From: Incurvaria masculella
Lineage: Eukaryota; Arthropoda; Insecta; Lepidoptera; Incurvariidae
Direction of reading: 5' to 3'
DNA length: 64,000 nucleotides
NCBI GenBank assembly: GCA_946894095.1
Contig: OX335650.1
Location: 20,682,001-20,746,000, forward strand
The notes under the pieces are model-generated. The model saw nothing but the letters and a program-made list of their open reading frames with translations. It was not told where the DNA came from and made no database searches. Position numbers and translations under genes: made by a program. Within the stretch, counting starts at the first letter, position 1. Each line of letters opens with the position of its first letter. Positions 11,645 to 23,029 of the stretch are shown piece after piece.

Positions 11645-11695
11645 TGAAGTAACCTAGCCTAACCCAAACTAACCTAGTTTGGGTTAGGCTAGGTT
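11645..11695. repeat. Perfect 22-bp-arm hairpin of TTAGG-like sequence
   Basis: GTAACCTAGCCTAACCCAAA, five-base loop, then the exact complement. Flanked by more AGGTTAG-like motifs. Confidence 0.85.
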
Positions 11696-11817
11696 ACTTT
11701 AGGTGTAGTTGGGACAGATCAGGTCAGATTAGATAAGATTAAGTTAGTTTTTTTTTAATTAGACAGAGTTTGAGACAGTCATCTACAAGTAGAGATAAAC
11801 GCAAGGCTTATCATGGT

Positions 11818-12172
11818 TTTCATCTACTGCTGATTAGCTTAATCGCCACATATAGCAGGTTGGAATCAATACCAGGACGAGATAATGAGCACTTAAGTAT
11901 TTAAAGCCCTTTAAGTGTCTGTCAAAATAAATCAGCACTTGGTGAAAACCAGGCTTAGGGTCTCTTCCACCAAGTACTGATTTGCTTGATCCTCACATTA
12001 AAGGGCGTTTCTTACCATCTGGCCATCGATACCAGTGCAAGATAATCAGAACTTTAGGAATAAAGGCCCTTTTAGTGTCGATTTAAATAAATCAGCACTT
12101 GGTGAAATACAGGCTTAGCCAATGCATTTGTACCGATTAAGCTAATCAGCACTTGGTGAAAACCAGGCTAAG
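11818..12172. mobile_element. Three adjoining copies of the CACCAAGTRCTGATT MITE
   Basis: Two near-complete units (11818-11957, 11958-12115) and a fragment (12116-12172) stand head-to-tail, each ending AATCAGCACTTGGTGAAA. Lies just past the 3' end of ALKBH8. Confidence 0.75.
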
Positions 12173-12348
12173 CCTTGCCTATATCTCTATGTGCAGATTA
12201 ACTGGGTATATGAAAGACTCATACCTCATTCTATAATAGATTTATTCAGTAAAGCTATGGTGCTGGTAAAGCTGTACAGATTTTATCTATAAGTACTCGT
12301 AGTGTAATTAAATAAAAACACAAAACTCTTTGATAACAAAATATATTT

Positions 12349-14528
12349 TTAACGCACACTTATTCTCTTACAAACAACACACCAGTTACCCTGCTCATAA
12401 AAACTCTCCATCACTTCCAAGCCTGACACGCTCTCGCACAACTTCTCCATCTCGCCTTCATCGAACACGTGGTAGTACCGCAGCAGGGTGTGCTCAGTAC
12501 CCTGCAAGCTGCGTGTCGCCGGGTCCTTCCCCCTAAGTTTCCAAGGCACCAGAACGTCGTTGTGCCGGAACTGGGTCCTATTCTCGTGGACCGGTAGGTT
12601 GACTCCCGCTACCGACATTGTTGCGTCGGTACGGTTGGTATTTTCGACCTCTTTGCTCTTGCAGAGGTAGTTCGCTTGCGTCTGATCGCGCGCCCACACT
12701 GTTATGAGTGCAGTGCCCCCAGGTCTCAGTACTCTGGCTATCTCCGATATTGCTTTTATACGGCGTTCCTAGAAAGACACTTAATGCAATTATTTGTTTT
12801 AGTTGTCACTGAATGACAATTTAATCCCAGTTTCACAAAGTTTAGCTGAACTTGAGGGTATATTCAGAGAATGCAATATGTATTTACAAACATACACGGT
12901 TTTAAATATGCACGGCAACTGTGTAAACCTAAGGACTTAAAATTGTTTAGAATCGACCGTACAGCAAGCCGATCGATTATATAGACAGAAAGCTATAAAA
13001 CAACATACTTTGATTATATTGTCCAGGGAACGAGAAAGTTAACGGAAGTGGTCACTACCAGTTAGACAAAATTTATGTAATAACCTTAATGCAATAATAA
13101 TTTAGGCAAACCACTTTTAATATGGTCACTTTTAACAGTTGGCAGTCTTTTTTTATGAAAAACCGGCTGTGCTGAGAAGATCCCAATTACACCTCGCCTT
13201 GTGGAACCACGTATCACCATACCAGCGGATTTGCGAACTATCGCTTAGCTATCGAGCTTGTTCAAATTACGCTTGAAAAGTCCGAGTCCTCACCTAAATC
13301 GGCGTTTACGGAACTTTGATGTTACGTAAAAACATCTAACCCCATACAAGTTTTGCTCCTCATTCTGTGGTTTTACTTCTTCAACCTGTCAAAATCAAAC
13401 TCTGACTGCCAATTTGCATGAAAACGCGGAGTCAGCGTATCACGTTTTTACGTCAACGTATTTACGGCGACGAGATGTTAGCTGTCAAATTTATCTCAGA
13501 CTCGCGAATGCTAGTTCGCTTAACGCCCACTGTGCGCGCTCGTTAATTCTCTATACATTTGAAAACGACATCCAATCGGTTCGGCGTTAACGCCAATTTA
13601 CGTGTCAAGTCAGACTAGGGGATCCGATGAGACTCCGGCCTACACCGCTCTGAGCTCAGTATCCCAGAATTGCTCCAATACTACGGACCTGATTACTGAA
13701 GTGGTGAATGACCGCAACGCAGATGACAGCGTCGGCGCAGGCGTCGCGACACGGCGTACTCAGCAGGTCCGCTCGCAGGCAGTCGGCCGCCGGGACATCG
13801 CGGATGTGGCTCCGGCACTCTTGCAGTAGCCCCGTACTCCTCTCAGCTGCTATCTGTAAGATATAATGGTAGAAACATGGCTTCACAATTTTCAGACATT
13901 TCATTCAAATCGAATCATTTATGGTAATTTACGGTGACCATGGAAATTGTGATATCAACCCAGGTGTCTTAACTCTGGCTACATAGCCTAGGATTCGTAA
14001 TGATGGAAGGATTGGTTTCTATGGGTTTCCAATCATGAAATAGTCTGCATTCGGCAGTTTCAAAGTCATGGCCTCTGATGCGAGAGACAGATGCCACATG
14101 ACCTGATGATAACATAATAGGTTTTTTCTACTAGAAAAAATTCTTCACACATTCTTTATCATTGAGGGTCCTAGGTAGTTGACCTTAACAATCCGGTCAT
14201 GGCCCTTCTATAATGCCAAGAAAGTTTCGCTCATTTACTATGCATATCAAAACGATATCAGAATATCGATCGCCCACCATTTCTCCTCAACTCGACCTCA
14301 TTCTCGATCAACATTCAACATCAACATTTTCTCACCTAGGTGAATATTTTTAATAGGTTAGGAGTTGCTAACCTGCAGGACGTCGCTCCTGCTGAGTATG
14401 TTCTTGCCGTTGCCGCTGCCCAGGTCCAGAAGAATGGAGCCCGCGGGTAGGCTCAAGACAAAATGTTCGACGCGAGGCCACCGCTTATGGCGCGTTGTGC
14501 TGAAGTGAGACGCAATCCTTTCGTAGAC
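12349..14528 (-). CDS. ALKBH8: ALKBH8 exons 6-8, SAM methyltransferase domain
   Basis: Exon 6 (14528-14373) carries the SAM-binding motif LLDLGSGNGKN. Vertebrate proteins have GCGNGKY here. Exon 7 (13853-13689) has ADAVICVAVIHHFSNQ, the motif IV region. Exon 8 (12768-12349) has RVLRPGGTALITVWARDQ, LPVHENRTQF, LVPWKLRG, YYHVF and the C-terminal EQGNWCVVCKRI, all family hallmarks. Exon phases are 0. A SINE inserted in the intron before exon 6 ends 35 bases from its acceptor. Confidence 0.95.
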
Positions 14529-17500
14529 CTATGCAGAATAGAACCTTTTAACTTTGAGGAATGTTTTTTTATGGTACTGGACATGGTGACTAATACCACA
14601 CCCACCGTCATGATATAAGCCCAACACACTGCATTCACCGAAGGAATTAGGTGTCATGCCAGGACCTTTCCTTTATAAGCACGGCGACATTGACAACTTT
14701 TAATCGCCGTGTCGATCAATTTTATCCCCTGCGATGATACCAACCCGGGTGGACTTAGCGCATAGTAGGGAGAGAGGACCTACAGTTTTACACTTATTTC
14801 AATTCATGGAACAGCTCGCATTCATAATTAATAATGCACTTATCCAACTTTTCATGAGCAGGCGGAAATTGAAGCCATTACCTCTGGCATGCAAGGCAAG
14901 TCGCCGCGGTCCTGAGCTACGAGCCGCTTAGGTCAAAGGGTAAGTTTACGAAATCATCTTGCAGCTTAAACTCGAGTTTAACATTTTATGCGTCTTTACG
15001 TAGAAGAAACGGAACCCTATTACTAAGCTTCCGCTGTCCGTGCGTCCGTCCGTCTGTCACAGGGCTGTATCTAATGAATTGTAATAGGTAGGCAACTTAA
15101 ATTTTCAGAGTGTCTATTTATTTTGCCGCTACAACAACAAATAGGTAAAATTAAAATATATTAAAAATTAAAGAGGGGCCCCATACAAAAAAACGTGATT
15201 ATTGGGTTAAATCTTGTACGATGGTATGGAACCCTTCGTGTGCTAGTCCGACTCGCACTTGGCCAATTTTTTTAACTACGTAATCTCAATATTGAACACA
15301 TTTTTAAGGTTTCTTATATTTTTGAATCGACAAAAATACCTTTATGATTTCAAGAGAAATACAGGGTGTAATTTTTTTTAAACTACGTAATTTATATTCA
15401 TTTTTCATGTATCTTTTTATCTTTGAATCTGTGTGTAAGAGGCAATACATCGTTTAAGAAATCAAAATAATTTATCATTCAAAGTTCTCACTTCGTGTAC
15501 GTGCAGTTCTTCCAGCCTCGCCGCCACTTCATCTTTCAGGAGCGAGCCGTCCTCGGCTCTGCTGTCACAGAGGGTGGGATAGACGCACTCGCAGGGACCG
15601 CGTCTGGTCCAACGGAATGTGAGAGATATTCTAGTGCCTCTCGCCACGTGCTCGTCCATCAACACTCTGACTCGTTCCGCGGAACCACCTTCTGATAGTC
15701 TGCTTTTAAGCTCCACTCTTGGGTCCCATGTACGAGCTTGTATTCCATGTTGCCAGTTGTATCTGCAGGAGGAATCATCATCACCCTCTAAAGTATACCC
15801 TACAGAGGAGGGAGGTAGAGAGGAGATGGTCTTAGCAAACTGGGTTTGCTGGGGTCCACCAAGTGGGTCTCTACGTCACAGCCCATGTGATAAGAAGGCG
15901 TGGCTTAGCGTCATTCGCGACATGGCATATTATGTTTTGTGGCGCAATTTTCAGCGAACAGTCGATTACACGATTAGATTTTGTGTAAAATGTTGCAAAC
16001 ATTACACAGGACAAGATAATCTAAAGTTTGTAGGTGGAATTTAGTTTTATTTGTCAGTAAAACACCTCATATTTTATAATTTGAGTCATCATTCGAGCAT
16101 TATATCGATGTATCGGTAAGAAATATTGATCTCATAATGCAAATTTTTTATAGAAAAACTAACAATAAAATGCAAAAGGCGCCATCTAGTTGTAGTCTTG
16201 TAACCACTAAGAATAGCTCTTGGAATACCTGCTACCAGAATACCGGTTCTTCCGGTAGATGGATTTGGCATAAAAGGCGGAGCTTGAACCTCCACCATGA
16301 AATGGTTTTCCCCCCGCTTTCCCGCGCAGTGTCACACTGTGTTCCTTAGTAATATGAGGTAATAACACCTCCTCTCTCCCTCCCTCCTCCGTGGTATACC
16401 CTCATTATACTTTCGGCGGAAGGAAATGAGAATTACTCCAAAACTGAAACATATTTCAATGGAAAAGTTCTTCACAGATTGACTCTAATGCTGAGATTCA
16501 TAGACTTTGCTCGTGCTTGGCTGAGTCAAAGTATGGCTTCCAACTGTCAAATTTAACATTTGGTCCGTACATTTTATGTCAAAACTGACAGTGGAAAGAC
16601 ATACTTTGACTCAGCCAAGTACGAATAATGTCTATGAATCTCAGCATAAGATGCCCACCGCAAATCACACAGTTTTTCAACTAAATCACCCCCTGCTAAT
16701 AATTGAACGTAATGGTAAGTAGCCTATATTTAGAAGGAAGAATCAAGCTATACATAGGTACAAATCGCATCCAAATTGGGTGAGTGTTTCTCAAGTTGTA
16801 AGCGGACAGACAGACAGGCATACGCCAGACATAGGATTTTATGACACTTACCTCGCCTCATCTTCCATTACTAGCACAGACCTGTTGGGAACGTGAACTG
16901 GAACGTATCTACCGCTGTGATGTCTCCAGTCCATGAGTACTGGCGCACCGAGGGACAAGGATAAAATACACCTACCGAACGGACTATGCTTATCAACGTG
17001 GGATGGTATTCCTGAAATATCAAATGAGGTATTCATTTATTTTATTTTAGACAGGCAGCCTAGACTGATGTGTAATCATGTTCAAGTATGGTTATCACTT
17101 TTCATGTTTATAAGTTTTTTTTTGTCCTAATGGTAGTTTACTTAGTCACTTCCTTGTATTCTATGAAGTACTCTATGGTGGGTAGCTTTTATTAATAGTT
17201 TCATAGTAAAATAAAATAAGATATATCAAGAAAGTCAAGAAAACATAGGAGAGTAATCAAAACTTACTAGAATAATAAAGTTTATTCAACCCATGCGCAT
17301 GGCAGTTTGCAGTAGTGGTGTCTACTAACCTAACCTAACCTAATTTCTTAAATGAAAGTCGTTTAGTGTGCTATCACATACCCTGCTGTACATGTACATT
17401 GCTTAATTGCTATACGTTACTTAGCATGTATGGCTAAACCACACCTAGTGTCATCAAATTAACCCAGCATACCGCAATCTGAAAGAAAATAAGTGCCATG

Positions 17501-20500
17501 CCAGGAACTGCCCTTTATGAATTTAGCTATCGCCGCTTTGAGGAAGTTTATGATTTATAATGCAAGCAATGGATTTATGGTTCCTTTTAAAAAAATGCTT
17601 GAGGGTGATTCCTTCAGATTTTGCCATTTTTTTGTTGGATTTATTTATATGATATACTAGCAGCCTAAGCTGATGTGTTACGGTTGCTTTAGTTTAGTAT
17701 TTTTAGGGGTTTGTCAAGGTCGTTCTTAAAGGAAATGGTGGTGGGTGCTTGGACAACATCTTCAGGCAGTTTGTTTCACATTTCTATTGCTCTATTCGAC
17801 AGGAAGTGTTGTGTTTATACAATCCTTCTCATGCTCTATGATTATTATGTTATTATAGCGCCATATGATAACGCCGGAATCACACAAAAGTGTACCAAAT
17901 TTTGTGTTATCTCATAACGCTATCGCTTAAAAGTGGAGTTATCTATTAGCGGACTCAGGCTTTAGAAGAGGAGTGTGAAAGTTTTAAAACCATATTTACC
18001 TTGGCCAGATCTATATTTATTCACTGTTAATTGATCAGGCATCATCGGAAGTTTAACATTGTAACGTTTTAACCTTTCCAATATAAAATTGCACTCTGCT
18101 GGTATTTTATTGCTCAATGGTGATTTCAAATCTACATCGTTACTACTGTAACGGAATTCATAGCCATAATGTTTTACTTGTCTGTTTTTGAGATGGCCTT
18201 TTATCTCACTGTTATCTTGCCAGTCGAACAGTTCGTATAGAGCCTTCTCTTCATCATCACTGATGAAATCATCAATCACTGTTAGTCCAGGGGGGTTCAG
18301 TTCGGTGAAGACTTGACTATGATCTGGAACTGGAACAGAGCCATATGACATTTTTAAGTTTAGGTACAATAACAGAGATATACATGGGAATTGCATAATC
18401 AGAACACTAAAATTATCCCACACCCGATTCTGTTTCTTATTGAAGATCCCTTCAGATAGGTAAAAGACTACATGTTTTTAACAAAATTACACTCGTGTAT
18501 ATGTTGACCATAAGACCTGGCAACATATTTCGCCTGGTATTATGATCAACTTTTGGGACATTGATTTTTGTAGTATGAAACTAGATGACGCGCCCGGACC
18601 AAGCACAATGTCCCACATAGGTGAATCTACATGCCTCTCCGAGCGCTAGTCAATCGCAGGGTACTGATGGCGGCGCCCGTCTCCCTGCAGTGACAACACG
18701 ACTAAAACATGCGACTACTGAGCACTTAGTAGCTTGCGTTTGTTCCTTTAAAACGCTGTACCACCAAGCATCCCGTATATGTCACCCCTCTATCGGGACC
18801 TACTCTTTTTTGCTCTACCTGCTGCTCCTATTCGCCGATACCGCCGCCCCGCTATCGGAAATTTTCATGGCACGGAACACAGAGTCTACACTATCAATCA
18901 ATGCCTTTGAAAGATTTTAGTTCAATCACGTATTCTTGCACGTCCTTTCTGCCCCACGTCTATACTATCAATCAATGCTTTTGGAAGATTTTAGTTCAAT
19001 CACGTATTCTTGCACGTTGTTTCTGCCCCACGTCTATACTATCAATCAATGCTTTTGGAAGATTTTAATTCAATCACGTATTCTTGCACGTTCTTTCTGC
19101 CCCACGTCCATACTATCAATCAATGCTTTTGGAAGATTTTAGTTCAATCACGTATTCTTGCACGTTCTTTCTGCCCCACGTCTATACTATCAATCAATGC
19201 TTTTGGAAGATTTTAGTTCAATCACGTATTCTTGCACGTTCTTTCTGCCCCACGTCTATACTATCAATCAATGCTTTTGGAAGATTTTAGTTCAATCACG
19301 TATTCTTGCACGTTCTTTCTGCCCCACGTCCATACTATCAATCAATGCTTTTGGAAGATTTTAGTTCAATCACGTATTCTTGCACGTTCTTTCTGCCCCA
19401 AGTCTATACTATCAATCAATGCTTTTGGAAGATTTTAGTTCAATCACGTATTCTTGCACGTTCTTTATGCCCCACGTCTATACTATCAATCAATGCTTTT
19501 GGAAGATTTTAGTTCAATCATGTATTCTTGCACGTTCTTTCTGCCCCACGTCCATACTATCAATCAATGCTTTTGGAAGATTTTAGTTCAATCACGTATT
19601 CTTGCACGTTCTTTCTGCCCCACGTCTATACTATCAATCAATGCTTTTGGAAGATTTTAGTTCAATCACGTATTCTTGCACGTTCTTTCTGCCCCACAAC
19701 ATTTTTTTTTTTGTGTAAACAGGGAGAACAGTAAAGAGACTGCACAGCATTCGAAAAAAAATTTGGTGTTAGACTGACATGCATCGTTTTGACTATTAAA
19801 CACTCACCTGTATTAACATAAATCATGTAAAGTGGTGGCCCGTTCTCTATTACTTTCAGCTTCGCATGGCACATCTCGTAAAACTTTTTAGCACACTCGG
19901 CCGAGTCAAATACAAGGAAAGAGTATGATTCTCCTTTCTCCGGGACATATTTTGGCATGGTGAGACATGGTAGTGTATTTTGTAACATTTCATAGAGTTC
20001 TTCTTTTCGCAATCCAGTCGCTTGTCCAGCATTACAAACGACAATGTTCTGCGAAATGAAACTTAATTATTTTTTCTTGTTTTTTTTGTATACATTTATC
20101 AGTTTTTTTTTTTGTTAGGAATAGTTGTCTTGAACATGACAAATATTCAATGACATATCCACAAAAAGTAGACAGCTCATACGACTAATCTGTTGTTAAG
20201 TCTTTTCAGTCTAGTGAAGACCCTCCTCGGTTTCATCAAGGTTGAAGCTTATTCATTTGGGGGATTACCGAGTAATTATTTGTACGTATGTTGCTGTTTT
20301 TGTTTAAGTATATGAATATTTATAATTTATATATAAAACATACATTACCAAGAATAAACAATAAAGAGCACTGTCCTAGAATTTTATATTAGGTTGGGGA
20401 AAAAGTTTCTTCGCATTTTTTAAGAAAATTCAAAACATTTTTTAATATGGTTTATTTACATTTAACTAAAGTATGTAGGTACCATTTTGTTCGATAACTT

Positions 20501-22997
20501 TTTGCCATCTTGTAGGTAGGGACATGATCCCATTGCTATAGAAATATTGGGACTTCTGATCAATATACCGCGACAAGTGGTTTTGGCAGTCCTCTCGTGA
20601 TGTTAACCTGACACTGCCTAAAGAATTCTGAAGAGACCTAAACAGGTGGAAATCTGAAGGTGCAAGGTCAGGACTATACGGCGGATGCATTAACACCTCC
20701 CAGCCAAACTCTCTTAGTTTTTGCTGAGTGGCTAAAGATGTGTGAGGTCTAGCGTTATCATGATGAAAAACCACACCCCTTCTGTTGATTAATTCCGGCC
20801 GCTTTCTCTCAACTTCTTGCTTTAATCTCATCAGTTGTTCGCAGTAGAGTTCAGAATCGATGGTCCTGCCTGGTGGTAACAGCTCATAATGAATAATGCC
20901 CTTCCAATCCCACCACACACACAGCATCACCTTGTTGCGAGTTAACCCGGGTTTCGCCACAGTCGGTTCATTAGGTTTCTTTCAGTGAGCTCGTGAGGTA
21001 CCCAAATATCGAGCTTTTTTGTGTACCCAGTTTTATTCAAATGAGCCAAAACTGTTTTGTGGTCAATTCCTAGTTCTTCAGCTACGTCGTAACTACTGAT
21101 ATGCCGATCTTGCTCCACTTTTTCAAAAATGGCATCCATTTTATCCGTAATAGGGCGACCAGAGCGACGTGCATCTTTGACATCAAAATTTCCGGATTGA
21201 AAACGCTTAAACCAAATTTGTGCTACTCTCACAGACACTGCACTAGGTCCATAAACATCGCAAATTTTTTTCGCGGCTTGCGTTGCATTTTTACCTTTTT
21301 TGTAGTAAAATTTTAAAATGTATCGAATTTCTTCATTAGATTCACTCATTTTGACAGTACGAAAAACAAATGAGAATCACACATTTTCCTAATTTGAATT
21401 TGGAATTATGTTCTTTAAAATTTAAACTTTCAATGATACCAAAACCAGCCAGATACAAATAGTATAGCCAAAGAGATTTTATTACAAGTTCATACATACT
21501 ATAATGCGAAAAGACTTTTTCCCCGACCTATTATATTTTCTTAAAGAACCATGACTGCAATTAAAAATATCAATGGTACCTACAAATGTTCTAGTTGTTT
21601 GTATTGGAAAAAATGATCCATTATTTATAAGAATCACCTCATAAACATATAAATTCAGCAGTAGAGGCCCAATTACTTAAGAGGTCTGGCAAAATCTTAG
21701 CTCAGTGTGCGACGCCTTATGAATCGATATGCGGTTAGGTTCTGGATGGGTAACCATTTCCAACCGTTGAGGCTGGCTGTGGTTCGGATTCCACGTAAAA
21801 CTGTAGGTCCCCTTCCTTACTTTTTTTTTTATGTGACTGGACATGGATAGGTAATACCACAAGTTCTGTCATGGTATTAGCCCAACACACCACATGGGAA
21901 TTAGGTGCCATGCCAGGACCTTCCTTATATTGCACGGCTACATTGAACTGGGTGAAAAACACGGACAATTTTCATTGCCGCTTCAACCATCGTTCATCCA
22001 ATGTGATGGTACCAACCCGGGCGGGATAAACCCTACCACCTAGTAAGTAAGGAAGGGGACCTACAGCTTATAGTCGAGCCGTTCTAAGAAGCGTTTTTTG
22101 ACAGATGACGAATAGGGAAGGGTAAAAACCAGAGTTTTACTTTTATATCGATAACATTTCAAAACGGAAAAGCAAAAACCTAATAATAGGCAATCTTCTT
22201 AAAAAAAAAACACATTGATACCGATGGACAGTTGACTATCTGATTCCGGAAGGTGATTCATAACCTAATACAAGATTTTTTGCACATATACATTAACCAT
22301 TGCATATTTGGAGCAAAACATTTGATTAAGGGCCTGGTACTAGCCAAATCGCAAAGTTAGACGAGGCACCCCAAGTAAACTAACTAAGTCTGACGATTAT
22401 AAGTGTCATCCTTACAATATATGATTCCTTGTCTAGGAATCGAATGATTTTCGTTAATGTATGTTTCCTTTTTCTATACAAAATACATTGCGGAAACGGT
22501 GTCCATTTCCGAACTTTTTTGACTAAATGTAGAAATCTAAAAGCAAATGGAATTTTTTGTTTATGCATATATGCTGTTTTTGCTTATATCTAGAAATCGA
22601 ATGACTTTCAGATTTCTAATGAGAAAAATCAACTTTTTTTATTTTTATTATTATTTAAATAAATGATGGAATAAAAAAATATTAACAATCCATTATCAGT
22701 CTGGAGTTCTATTTGGATTTGCTGAAGCGTTTCACTACATATTATTACATTTGTTAAAAAGTGCATTTGTATGGCGCGAGTAGTTGGCTAGTCCTAGCGC
22801 CTTAAGATTCTGCTGTACACCTTAAAAGGATCCTCCTCCACATACATTTTCGTCAGTAGAAATTGACAACTTTTGACGTGAGCGCCACTTTTTTTGTCGA
22901 AAAACAGTACTGAGAACCGAAAAAGGGGAAACATAACCACCCAAAATGGAAAAAAAGGGCGACGTGCAAATGAATCTAAGCCGATTGTTATTATTCT

Positions 22998-23029
<32 letters not shown>

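Noticed and set aside
18936..19734. Series of overlapping 68-codon open frames
   Set aside because: They are the same frame repeated every 74 bp by the minisatellite, with no homology or start context.
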